Source of the DNA: Candidatus Bipolaricaulota bacterium
Lineage (GTDB): Bacteria > Bipolaricaulota > Bipolaricaulia > Bipolaricaulales > Bipolaricaulaceae
Assembly (NCBI GenBank): GCA_014361015.1
Contig: JACIWJ010000014.1
Coordinates: forward strand, 1-36,160
Direction of reading: 5' to 3'
Length of the DNA: 36,160 bases
Under the pieces are notes generated by a model. It ran no database searches, was not told where the DNA came from, and saw nothing but the letters and a program-made list of their open reading frames with translations. Numbering within the stretch: position 1 is the first letter of the stretch; each line of letters opens with the position of its first letter. Below are positions 26,760-35,268 of this stretch, one piece after another. The translations under genes and the position numbers were made by a program.

Positions 26760-27749
26760 CTACCTTGCGATTCTCCATAGCCGAACTGTGTTATCTCGGG
26801 ACGTCGTCACCACCCGCTCGCCATCGGGGAACACGATGATGCCCCAGATGCTGTCCGTGTGGCCCGCGTACTCGGCCACCATCGTCCGCGACGCGACGTC
26901 CCACACCTCGACCTTTTTCGAGAACCCACCGACAACGATCCTCGTTCCATCCGGGGAGAACGCCATCGCGTACAGCGAACTGGCCCCCGCACCGCTCACC
27001 CTCTCAGAACGGAGCCGCACGGCTTCTTCCCAGGTGTCGGTGCGGTAGAGCCGGATCTCACCGGGGTTCGTGACGCACCCCAGGTACTGCCCGTCAGGCG
27101 AGAAGGTGACGAAGTACACGTTGATCCCCGCCTGGATCGCCTCCCGCCTCAGGCGCAAGGTGTCCACATCCCAGATCCGAACGTACCCGTCGCACCCGCT
27201 CGTGGCGAGCGTCCGGCCGTCGGGGGAGAAGGTCACGCACCGCACCCACCCCATGTGCGCCCGATCTTTGTTCTCGGCGTCCACCAGGCGTGGCTCGATG
27301 AACAGCCCGACCTCGGTCCACGTCTTCGTGTCCCACAACCGCACCGTCCCGTCGAACGCCCCCGACGCGAGGAGCATCCCGTCGGGGGAGAACGCCACCG
27401 ACCACACGGAGAACCGGTGCGCGTACTTCTTGAACAGGAGCCGCCCCGAGGAGATCTCCCACACCATGAGGTGGCCGTCCTTGTCGCCCGCGGCGAGGAG
27501 CCGGCCATCGGGAGAGCTGGCCAAGGAGACCACGAACGCATCTGCGCCTCGCAGGGACTGAGTCACTCGGTTGGGACTCGCCCACGAGCGGATCTCCACG
27601 CTGCGCCCCTGCCCCACAGCGAACGTGTCGGATCCCACCCGCGCCAGGGCGTGCTCGTCGAACGTCCCTTCGATGACACCCTGGGCGACTCCCGGGATTC
27701 CAAGGGCCCCCCCCACGATCAGGACTACAATCGCCACGCATCGCATCAT
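26760..27749 (-). CDS. exported WD40-repeat beta-propeller protein
   Basis: Signal peptide MMRCVAIVVLIVGGALGIPGVAQG; repeated (A/T)FSPDGxxLA(S/T)xxxDGxVRxWDxxT blades. Confidence 0.9.
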   Translation of the reverse strand: MMRCVAIVVLIVGGALGIPGVAQGVIEGTFDEHALARVGSDTFAVGQGRSVEIRSWASPNRVTQSLRGADAFVVSLASSPDGRLLAAGDKDGHLMVWEISSGRLLFKKYAHRFSVWSVAFSPDGMLLASGAFDGTVRLWDTKTWTEVGLFIEPRLVDAENKDRAHMGWVRCVTFSPDGRTLATSGCDGYVRIWDVDTLRLRREAIQAGINVYFVTFSPDGQYLGCVTNPGEIRLYRTDTWEEAVRLRSERVSGAGASSLYAMAFSPDGTRIVVGGFSKKVEVWDVASRTMVAEYAGHTDSIWGIIVFPDGERVVTTSRDNTVRLWRIAR

Positions 27750-27811
27750 CGTTGACCTCCCAGGGGGCCATCCTAGCACATCCGCAGCCAATCCGGCTAC
27801 CATCACTGACG

Positions 27812-28873
27812 ATGGACCGCAAGCTGGCGTGGGTGGGACTGAACCTCCTGCCGTCCCTCACCCCGCGGCGGCGGGAGCTCCTCCTCCGTCGCTGCGGGGG
27901 GCCGGTCGAAGCGTGGGAGGCGCTGGCAAGGGGCTTGCCCGAGGACCTCCGCGCCCAGATCGGGGACAAGGTGACCTCCGAGTTCGCAGCGGCCGATCCG
28001 GAACAAGAGGTCCTCCGTGCGGCCCGCGCCGGGGTGGAGATCCTCACCCTCGACGACCCGGGCTATCCGGCCCCGCTCCGGCAGATCCCAACGCCCCCGC
28101 CTGTGCTATACGTGCGCGGAGGATGGGAACCGCGGGACGCGTGCGCGGTTGCGATCGTAGGCACCCGCCGCTGCACGAGCTACGGGAGGCTCGTGGCGAA
28201 GAAGCTCGCCGCGGAGCTCGCCGTCCACGGGGTGACGGTGGTGTCCGGCCTCGCCCCGGGGATCGACACCGCTGCCCACCAGGGGGCGCTCTCCGCCGGC
28301 CGCACGATCGCGGTGATGGGGTCGGGACTGGGGAACCCCTACCCGGCAGGGAGGGAACCGTTGATGGCGGAGATCGCCGGGCGGGGAGCGGTCATGTCCG
28401 AGTTCCCGTGGGAGATGGCGGGTGCACAGTGGACGTTCCCCCGGCGGAACCGGATCATCGCCGGGCTGGCCGTGGCGGTGGTCGTCGTCGAGGCCCCCGA
28501 GCGGTCGGGAGCCCTCATCACCGTGGACCACGCCCTCGCCCAGGGCAAGGAAGTCCTCGCCGTTCCCGGCCCCATCACCTCGGAGGCATCGCGCGGGTCG
28601 AACCGCCTCCTCCAGGACGGGGCGAAGCCCGTCTTGTCGGCCGAGGACGTCCTGGCCGAGCTGGGGATGCCGCCCCCGCCCGGTTCCGCTACCCCCACCC
28701 TCCCTCCCGAGGTCCAGAACGTGTACGAGCTCCTCTCCCAAGAACCCCTCGATCCGTCGGAGATCGTGTCCCGCACAGGCCTCCCCCACCCCCGGGTCTC
28801 CCAGATCCTCCTCGATCTCGTCCTCGCCGGCCGCGTCCAGGAGTTGCCGGGGCGGAAGTACATCCGCGCGTGA
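27812..28873 (+). CDS. dprA: DNA processing protein DprA
   Basis: VAIVGTRRCTSYGRLVAKKLAAELA; VVSGLAPGIDTAAHQGAL; SEFPWEMAGAQWTFPRRNRIIAGLA; GALITVDHALAQGKEVLAVPG; C-terminal winged helix. Confidence 0.96.
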   Translation: MDRKLAWVGLNLLPSLTPRRRELLLRRCGGPVEAWEALARGLPEDLRAQIGDKVTSEFAAADPEQEVLRAARAGVEILTLDDPGYPAPLRQIPTPPPVLYVRGGWEPRDACAVAIVGTRRCTSYGRLVAKKLAAELAVHGVTVVSGLAPGIDTAAHQGALSAGRTIAVMGSGLGNPYPAGREPLMAEIAGRGAVMSEFPWEMAGAQWTFPRRNRIIAGLAVAVVVVEAPERSGALITVDHALAQGKEVLAVPGPITSEASRGSNRLLQDGAKPVLSAEDVLAELGMPPPPGSATPTLPPEVQNVYELLSQEPLDPSEIVSRTGLPHPRVSQILLDLVLAGRVQELPGRKYIRA

Positions 28874-28912
28874 AGTGTAGCTTCTATCACAGAACAGAAA
28901 AGGATTCCGCGC

Positions 28913-28918
28913 TATACT
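28913..28918 (+). promoter_or_regulatory. putative -10 box TATACT for the VWA-RTX gene
   Basis: TATACT in a locally AT-richer stretch; no clear -35 at 17 nt. Confidence 0.3.
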
Positions 28919-28998
28919 CCTCCCGATGTCCCGCGGACGACGGACGCGTGGGCCGTCCCTTGGGGACGAAGAGGAAGGATGGACCTAGGGAGGCAACG

Positions 28999-31104
28999 AT
29001 GAAGAAGATCATGGTGTTCATGGCGGTCTGTGGCTTCGCCTTGACCGCGTGGGCGGCGCCGCAGAGACTGGCGGTAATCCTCGATGCATCGGACTCGATG
29101 AACCTCGCCCTCAACGGAGGGCCAACGCGGTTTGAGTGGGCGAAGGAGGCCGTGATCCTCGGCCTGGACTGCCTGGCCGCGGACACGCTGCTCGCGGTCG
29201 CAGTGTTCGGCCACCGGATCCCCAAGACGCAAGAGCCTGCAACCTGTCGAGACATCGAGCTCGTCGCGTCGCTGGCAACCTATGCGGCGGCAGAGCGGGC
29301 TGCCCTCACTGCGCGGATCGCGAGCCTGACGGCGATGGGGAAGACACCCCTTGCGGAGTCGCTCCGCTTCATCGCAGCCCGCGTCCCGCCCCCGGCGCGG
29401 ATCGTGCTCCTCACCGACGGGGGAGAGACGTGCGGCGGTGACCCGATCACCGAGGCCCGGCGCCTCGCTGCATTGGGGTACACGGTCGACATCGTCGGCT
29501 TTGCCCTCACCCCCGAGACGGAGCGCTTCCTGCAGACGATGGCCGCTGCGGGAGGTGGCCAGTTGGTGGTCGCGCGCGACCCGGCGGACCTTGCCGCCAC
29601 GTTCTGCGAGGCCGTGGCCCCGGTCACTCCACCCCAGGCTGTGATCCCCGATTGCCTTGCCAACTACAAGGTGGATCCGAAGATCGTGGCCCTTCTCCTG
29701 GAGCAGCTTCCGTATCCCGTGTGTACCGATCCGATGTGGCACGTGATCCTATGTTTCCTCGAGCAGAATCCACCGGCCAAGATCATCGTGGGAACGGAGG
29801 GGGACGACGTTCTGTTCGGGACGCCGGACAACGACCTCATCCTCGGACTGGGCGGAGATGACCAGATCTTCGGGTTCGCCGGAAACGACCTCCTCATCGG
29901 CGGCCCGGGGAACGACCTCATCCAGGGGGGCGACGGCGACGACCTGATCCTCGGCGGGCCAGGCAACGACCTCCTGTTCGGTGGCGCCGGCGATGACACC
30001 ATCTACGGAGAGGACGGTGACGACCGGATCGAGGGCGAAGCGGGGAACGACAAGCTGTTCGGCGGCCCGTGCAACGACACCATCCTCGGCGGTCCTGGCT
30101 GCAACGTAATCGACGGTGGCCCAGGGCAGAACTTCGTTTACGACGAGGGGACCTGCGCGCCCACCCCGCTGCCTCCGGCCTGCACACCACCCTGTGCGCC
30201 CACTGCTCCACCGCCCCCCACCCCGCCCGCCTCGCCCACGTGTGAGGTGGCGCCCGAGGTGAAGACCGTCGTCGAGGGCGGGAGCATCGTTCTGCGCGCG
30301 CTCGTTCACGACCCTGATGGGGACGCGGTTCGCGTAACGTGGTCGGCTCCGCAGGGCCAGTTCTCCGATCCCCACGCGTTCGAGCCGACCTACTGCGCAC
30401 CGTGGGTCAAGTCCTGCGATGGTGAACTCGTGGAGATCACGCTCACAGCGGTCGACGCCTGTGGAGCGGAAGCGGTGGACAAGCTCGTCCTCCACGTGCT
30501 CAACGTGAACCATCCGCCCGTGGTGGACGCGGGCCCCGATCTTGCCGTGGACGAGGGCGGACAAATCCGGCTCCTGGCGTCGGCCACAGACCCCGATTGC
30601 GATGAGCTGACCTACCTGTGGACGATCGCCTGCGGCCGGGGATCGCTTGACAACCCGCGGGCGCTCCAGCCCGTCTACACCGCCCCCCTCACCAGCCGGT
30701 GTGAGGGGGAGACGGTCGAGCTCACCCTCACCGTCACCGACGCCTGCGGTGCGATTGCCAAGGACACCGTGCGGGTCCACGTGCGAAACCTGAACAGGCC
30801 GCCGTGGGCGGACGCCGGGCCAGACCTCCAGGTGCCGGAGAAGGCCCAGATCATGATCCTCAGCCAAGCCGGAGATCCCGATGGCGAGAAGCTCACCGTG
30901 ACGTGGTGGGCGAGCGCGGGGACGCTCCTCAACGCGGACACCCTGTGCCCGATCTTCGTCGCCCCCGAGGTCGAGGGCTGTGACGACATGCTGGTCACGG
31001 TCACCCTGTGCGTCATGGATCCGTGCGGCGCTGTCGCGCAGGATTCACTGGTGATCAGGGTCCTCAACGTGAACCAGCCGCCACAGGTCAAGGCAGATCC
31101 GTAG
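28999..31104 (+). CDS. secreted VWA domain - RTX nonapeptide - three PKD/Ig-like module protein
   Basis: Signal MKKIMVFMAVCGFALTAWA; VWA MIDAS DASDSM and LLTDGGETCGGDP; 13 RTX nonapeptides; three PPxxDAGPDLxVxEGGxIxLxAxAxDPDxDxLxxxW modules. Upstream part of the 27571-31104 ORF rejected. Confidence 0.9.
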   Translation: MKKIMVFMAVCGFALTAWAAPQRLAVILDASDSMNLALNGGPTRFEWAKEAVILGLDCLAADTLLAVAVFGHRIPKTQEPATCRDIELVASLATYAAAERAALTARIASLTAMGKTPLAESLRFIAARVPPPARIVLLTDGGETCGGDPITEARRLAALGYTVDIVGFALTPETERFLQTMAAAGGGQLVVARDPADLAATFCEAVAPVTPPQAVIPDCLANYKVDPKIVALLLEQLPYPVCTDPMWHVILCFLEQNPPAKIIVGTEGDDVLFGTPDNDLILGLGGDDQIFGFAGNDLLIGGPGNDLIQGGDGDDLILGGPGNDLLFGGAGDDTIYGEDGDDRIEGEAGNDKLFGGPCNDTILGGPGCNVIDGGPGQNFVYDEGTCAPTPLPPACTPPCAPTAPPPPTPPASPTCEVAPEVKTVVEGGSIVLRALVHDPDGDAVRVTWSAPQGQFSDPHAFEPTYCAPWVKSCDGELVEITLTAVDACGAEAVDKLVLHVLNVNHPPVVDAGPDLAVDEGGQIRLLASATDPDCDELTYLWTIACGRGSLDNPRALQPVYTAPLTSRCEGETVELTLTVTDACGAIAKDTVRVHVRNLNRPPWADAGPDLQVPEKAQIMILSQAGDPDGEKLTVTWWASAGTLLNADTLCPIFVAPEVEGCDDMLVTVTLCVMDPCGAVAQDSLVIRVLNVNQPPQVKADP
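29791..30141 (+). repeat. 13 tandem RTX (hemolysin-type Ca-binding) nonapeptides, 27-bp period
   Basis: GTEGDDVLF-GTPDNDLIL-GLGGDDQIF-GFAGNDLLI-GGPGNDLIQ-GGDGDDLIL-GGPGNDLLF-GGAGDDTIY-GEDGDDRIE-GEAGNDKLF-GGPCNDTIL-GGPGCNVID-GGPGQNFVY, no phase shift. Confidence 0.93.
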
Positions 31105-31130
31105 AGACACGCCATCTCACGATCCGACAC

Positions 31131-31152
31131 GGGGCCGCCCTCGGGCGGCCCC
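31131..31152 (+). terminator. hairpin GGGGCCGCC-CTCG-GGCGGCCCC, putative terminator
   Basis: Perfect GC-rich inverted repeat with short loop 27 bp after the VWA-RTX stop, followed by GTTCGTGTT (weak T-tract). Confidence 0.65.
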
Positions 31153-31179
31153 GTTCGTGTTCGGACCATCCCGCGGAGG

Positions 31180-31452
31180 TCAGCCCCTGCCCAGCTTGTC
31201 CCTGATCTCCCCCAGCGTGTCCAGAATCCGGAACACCACGATCAAGAGCTCGCACCAAATGCGAACCGCAAGCGGGCCGAGGAAGAGGGTGAGGATCCCC
31301 GCCAGGACTTGCCCTCCACCGCCGAGAGGCGCCGATGCACCGCTCACGATCCCGACCAGGCCCAGGATGACGCAGGCAGCAACACCGATCCAGAAGATGA
31401 CCTGAATCGCGATGGGAGTGAGCATCTTCCGAAACGCGAGGTACTCTTGCAC
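31180..31452 (-). CDS. DUF4282-like small membrane protein
   Basis: (V)QEYLAFRKMLTPIAIQVIFWIGVAACVILGLVGIVSGA...LGPLAVRIWCELLIVVFRILDTLGEIRDKL; GTG start with AAAGGAGG RBS. Confidence 0.82.
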   Translation of the reverse strand: MQEYLAFRKMLTPIAIQVIFWIGVAACVILGLVGIVSGASAPLGGGGQVLAGILTLFLGPLAVRIWCELLIVVFRILDTLGEIRDKLGRG

Positions 31453-31489
31453 GGTGAACCTCCTTTGGGAGGAGTATAGGGAGGCGTGC

Positions 31490-32104
31490 TCAGGGAGCGC
31501 AACACGGTCGGTCGTCCCCACCGACCCCCGCGCACCACACCCGCTCGGCGGGACAGAAGAGCTGGACGAGCTCCGTGGCAACGGCCTCCCCGATCGGGTT
31601 CTCGCCGCGGGCGAGGAAATGGGCGAGGTGGGCGTGGAGGCACTTCACGCCCCGGGGACCCGCCAACCCGGCGATCCCCGTCTCCAGCCGGTCGAGGGCG
31701 CCCGCATTCCGGAGGAAGTCCAGCTCCTCACGGGAGAGGAGGGCGCGCCGCTCATCGCGGTAGGCATCGTGGGCCGCCCGGTACCGGGCGGCGAGGCCGG
31801 GATCCCTGGCAAGGCGGGCTTCGAACCGCTTCACGCCCCCCGCCGACTCCAGGCGCGCCACCGTGGCGCAGAGGAACGGGCACGAGAGCCAGAACAGGGT
31901 CGGGAACACGACGAACCTTTCTCCATCCCGATGGAGAGGGTGGGTCACCACCACCTGGGGATACCCGTACGGGCAGCGGCGCGCGACACCGATCGCCGCG
32001 ACGGGCGGTCGCCCAAGCTGCCACGCCACGGTGGCCCGATCGCGCGGGGCGAGCACGTCTACGGCCCGTCCTGACAGGCGGACAACGAGTGGGCCAATGC
32101 CCAC
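31490..32104 (-). CDS. DUF501 family protein
   Basis: GRPPVAAIGVARRCPYGYPQVVVTHPLHRDGERFVVFPTLFWLSCPFLCATVARLESAGG...GVKCLHAHLAHFLA. Confidence 0.85.
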   Translation of the reverse strand: MGIGPLVVRLSGRAVDVLAPRDRATVAWQLGRPPVAAIGVARRCPYGYPQVVVTHPLHRDGERFVVFPTLFWLSCPFLCATVARLESAGGVKRFEARLARDPGLAARYRAAHDAYRDERRALLSREELDFLRNAGALDRLETGIAGLAGPRGVKCLHAHLAHFLARGENPIGEAVATELVQLFCPAERVWCAGVGGDDRPCCAP

Positions 32105-32781
32105 TCCCGCAGGGAAATCCCCTCCGCCGCCGGCTGGCCGAGGGGGCGGAACGCGTCGAGCACCGTGTGGACCCCATCCTCGACCGTCACGTTGCGCCCG
32201 CTAAGGGAGGACAGATCCCCCACCGGTCCAGGACGGGATGGGACGCCCCGCGGGTCGTACCCCGGGCGGAGGGCGAGGAGAACCTCCTCCATCGCGATCA
32301 TCCCGTCCGGGAAGAGGAGGAGCGTCCCGTGATGGAGGAGGGCCCGCCGCCGGAGCTGGGCCGATCCGGAAACCTTGAGCCCCCGCACGAACACGGCCCC
32401 CTCCCGGGCCTCAGCGGGCAGCCCCCACCTCTCCTCCAGGGCCTGGGCGAGGAGGGCCGTCATCCGGTCCTGCGATAACCGGACCGACGTCCACGGCCCC
32501 ACGAGGGGGAGGAGAAGCGAGAAGTTCAGGTTCCCGGGGTGGTGGTACACTGCCCCTCCACCGGAGGGCCTCTGAAGCGCGGGGATCCGCAGCCGGGAGC
32601 ATGCCCCGAGGTCGACCTCGTCTTCGATCCTCTGCCCCCTCCCCACGACCACGCACCGCGGGTTCCGCCACACCCGCAGGGTGGGAGGGACCCCTCCCCG
32701 CGCCACCTCGCGGAGGATCGCCTCGTCGAGGGCGAGGTTGAGCCAGGGATCGCGGTACGCGAGGTCGAGGAGAACCCTCAT
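32059..32781 (-). CDS. lipoate-protein ligase A family protein
   Basis: LRVWRNPRCVVVGRGQ; RPSGGGAVYHHPGNLNFSLLLP; GLKVSGSAQLRRRALLHHGTLLL. Confidence 0.92.
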   Translation of the reverse strand: MRVLLDLAYRDPWLNLALDEAILREVARGGVPPTLRVWRNPRCVVVGRGQRIEDEVDLGACSRLRIPALQRPSGGGAVYHHPGNLNFSLLLPLVGPWTSVRLSQDRMTALLAQALEERWGLPAEAREGAVFVRGLKVSGSAQLRRRALLHHGTLLLFPDGMIAMEEVLLALRPGYDPRGVPSRPGPVGDLSSLSGRNVTVEDGVHTVLDAFRPLGQPAAEGISLREWALAHSLSACQDGP

Positions 32782-33632
32782 CGCAGCCCAGCGTAGATCT
32801 CCGCTGCTCGAAGCGAGGTGCGGGCCAACGGCTCGGCCACCACACCGCGGAACCCCAATTCCCGCGCGCGCTGGGCCCAGCGATTGAACTCCGCGGGGGG
32901 GACGTAGCGGGCCACAGGGAGTTGCCGCGCCGTGGGTCGGAGGTACTGCCCCAACACCACCACATCCACCCCCGCGGTGCGGAGATCCGCGAGCGCCTCG
33001 TCCACCTCCGCCTCCGTCTCCCCCAGCCCGAGGAGGAGAGAGCTCTTTGTGACCACTCCCGGTGAGATCTCCTTCAGGGTGCGGAGAACGGACAGGGAGA
33101 GATCATAGCCTGCACGGCGATCGCGAACGGCCGGGGCCAGGCGCCGCACCGTCTCCAGGTTGTGACCCACCACGTGGGGGCCAGCGGCAACGATCGCGTC
33201 CAGGGCGCCCCTCTCCCCCCCAAAGTCGGGGATGAGGGCTTCCACGGTCGTCTGCGGCGCCCTGTGGCGGAGGAGACGGATTGTGGCCACATAGTGTCCC
33301 GCTCCCCCATCGGGGAGGTCATCCCGATCGACCGAGGTCAGGACGGCATGACGGAGCCCGAGCTCCCGCACGACCTGCGCCAACCGGAAGGGTTCCGTGG
33401 GGTCGAGGGGAGCGGGTCGGCCATGTTCCACAGCACAGAACCGGCACGAGCGGGTACAAACGTCGCCCAAGATCATGAACGTGGCCGTCCCCTGCCCCCA
33501 GCAGGTGGGGAGGTTCGGGCAGCGCGCCGAGCGACACACGGTGTGGACTGCGAACTCAGCGAGCACTCCCCCCACGCGCCGCGCCGTCGGCCCGGCTCCG
33601 GCAGGGACCGCCACCTTCAGCCAATCCGGCAT
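32778..33632 (-). CDS. lipA: lipoyl synthase
   Basis: VCRSARCPNLPTCWGQGTATFMILGDVCTRSCRFCAVEHGRP (both Fe-S cluster motifs); VLTSVDRDDLPDGGAGHY; HNLETVRRL. Confidence 0.96.
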   Translation of the reverse strand: MPDWLKVAVPAGAGPTARRVGGVLAEFAVHTVCRSARCPNLPTCWGQGTATFMILGDVCTRSCRFCAVEHGRPAPLDPTEPFRLAQVVRELGLRHAVLTSVDRDDLPDGGAGHYVATIRLLRHRAPQTTVEALIPDFGGERGALDAIVAAGPHVVGHNLETVRRLAPAVRDRRAGYDLSLSVLRTLKEISPGVVTKSSLLLGLGETEAEVDEALADLRTAGVDVVVLGQYLRPTARQLPVARYVPPAEFNRWAQRARELGFRGVVAEPLARTSLRAAEIYAGLR

Positions 33633-34312
33633 CCCCCCCTCCACTCGGCGATCACCTCCCCCCCAACGGGGACGAACTCCACCCCCAGCACATCCGCCGC
33701 TGCAGCGCGGAGGGAGTCCCTTGCCCGCGCCAGCGGGATCGGCCGCCTCACGAGGTCGACGAGGGACACCGCCTTCGCCCCGGCGATCCCACAGGGGACG
33801 ATCCACTGGAAGCCGTTTGGCTTGAGGTCCACGTTGAGGGCAAGCCCGTGCATCGTCACCCAGTGGCGCACGTGAATCCCGATCGAACCCAGCTTGCCCT
33901 GGTCGTTCCACACCCCCGGAAACCCCGGCCGTCGGTGCACCTCCACCCCGAACGCGCGGGCGGTCCGGATCATGATCTCCTCGAGGGCCCACACGAAGCG
34001 CCGGAGGTCCCTCCCCCGTTCCCGGAGATCGAGGATCGGGTAGAGAACGAGCTGACCAGGACCGTGGTACGTTACGTCGCCCCCCCGCTCCACCGGGAAC
34101 ACCTCCACCCCCCGTCGCGCCAGCTCGTCGCGGGAGAGGAGGATGTGCCCCTCGTTCCCGCTGCGGCCGACCGTGATCACCGGGTCGTGTTCGAGGGCGA
34201 GGACGACATCGGGCGCCTTCCCCTCCCGCCGCAGGGCGTGAAGGCGCTGCTGGAGGGCGAGTGCTGGGCCGTAGCGAATGCGGCCGAGGTCGATGAACAG
34301 AACCGCGCTCAC
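33617..34312 (-). CDS. lipB: lipoyl(octanoyl) transferase
   Basis: ERGGDVTYHGPGQLVLYPILDLR; QGKLGSIGIHVRHWVTMHGLALNV; IVPCGIAGAKAVSL; GTG start. Confidence 0.95.
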   Translation of the reverse strand: MSAVLFIDLGRIRYGPALALQQRLHALRREGKAPDVVLALEHDPVITVGRSGNEGHILLSRDELARRGVEVFPVERGGDVTYHGPGQLVLYPILDLRERGRDLRRFVWALEEIMIRTARAFGVEVHRRPGFPGVWNDQGKLGSIGIHVRHWVTMHGLALNVDLKPNGFQWIVPCGIAGAKAVSLVDLVRRPIPLARARDSLRAAAADVLGVEFVPVGGEVIAEWRGGCRIG

Positions 34313-34539
34313 CCCTCCCTCAGGCGGGCGATCGTCTCCCCAGGGTGGGTGATCTGCCCTTCCGCGACGATGATCCGTTCGAGCATCCCGGCGGCGGGAG
34401 CCTCGATCACGAACACCGCCTTGTCCGCCTCCACCTCCGCTATTGCCTCGCCCGCCTCGACCTCCCCCCCGGCTGGCACAAGCCAGCGCACGAGCTTCAC
34501 CTCGCCCACCTCTCCAAGGTCGGGCACAACGATGTCCAC
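34309..34539 (-). CDS. stand-alone lipoyl/biotinyl carrier domain protein (76 aa)
   Basis: (V)DIVVPDLGEVGEVKLVRWLVPAGGEVEAGEAIAEVEADKAVFVIEAPAAGMLERIIVAEGQITHPGETIARLREG; lipoylation site EADKA. Confidence 0.9.
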   Translation of the reverse strand: MDIVVPDLGEVGEVKLVRWLVPAGGEVEAGEAIAEVEADKAVFVIEAPAAGMLERIIVAEGQITHPGETIARLREG

Positions 34540-34638
34540 CCTCGCCTCCTTTGCCCCCCATTCTAAGGGCCAATGTTGCCGCCACAACAGGACCGCCCCA
34601 GTAGGGGCGGTCGCGATCCGAGGGACACCGCGGCGCGT

Positions 34639-35268
34639 TCAGATCCTAGGGCGCTCTACGATCACCTCGTGCCCCATCCCCCCGCACCCTCCCTCCTGCA
34701 GGGGGGCGTTGCACAAGCCACGGTAGCAGGCGCCGTTTTCAGGTTGGAACAGACCGTACGCCCGCGGGTCCCCCCCCTGATCGGCCAGGGCTCGCGCTAC
34801 GTAGTAGTCGCCGTGGATGAACCGTAGCCACTGCTCCATCGCCCGCGTGACCTCCTCGGCTGGATACCCGTTGCGGACCAGATAGGCCCCCAGGCCACGC
34901 GCTGTACGCACCACGTTGCAGATGAGACCGCCCCGCTCGCAGCAGCAGCGCGCGAGGGGGTTGTCGTCACAGCACGGAGCGGCCAACGGGGCGAGGGCGG
35001 CCTCAAGGATCTCCGCTTCCGTCGCTGTCAACTGAAGGGTGTCGTACCACGTGGCGAACAACTGAGCGTTCGTCCACGCGAGCGGGAGCCCGTACACCGT
35101 CGGTAGTCCCTCCTGGGGCACGTTCTCGGTGTAAAGCGGCGCGATCGACGGGGCGCCCTTGGAAGGAGCCAAGGCTGCCATTCCCCCGATGAGCGCACTC
35201 CCCGCAACCACGAGGAGGATGCCCCTGCGGATGGCCCTACTCCTCACGCGGATCTCGCTTTCCAGCAT
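34639..35268 (-). CDS. exported/membrane-anchored cysteine-cluster protein of unknown function
   Basis: N-terminal RRGILLVVAGSALIGGMAAL; PCCDDNPLARCCCERGGLICNVVRTARGLGAYL; CYRGLCNAPLQEGGCGG; RBS AAGGAGG. Confidence 0.7.
   Translation of the reverse strand: MLESEIRVRSRAIRRGILLVVAGSALIGGMAALAPSKGAPSIAPLYTENVPQEGLPTVYGLPLAWTNAQLFATWYDTLQLTATEAEILEAALAPLAAPCCDDNPLARCCCERGGLICNVVRTARGLGAYLVRNGYPAEEVTRAMEQWLRFIHGDYYVARALADQGGDPRAYGLFQPENGACYRGLCNAPLQEGGCGGMGHEVIVERPRI

Noticed and set aside
27571-28998. N-terminal 476 aa of the 27571-31104 ORF
   Set aside because: Low-complexity Arg/Gly/Pro translation overlapping dprA in another frame; a real RBS + ATG + signal peptide begins at 28999
29791-30141. 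27-bp tandem repeats considered as CRISPR or minisatellite
   Set aside because: In-frame degenerate RTX nonapeptide codons with no spacers
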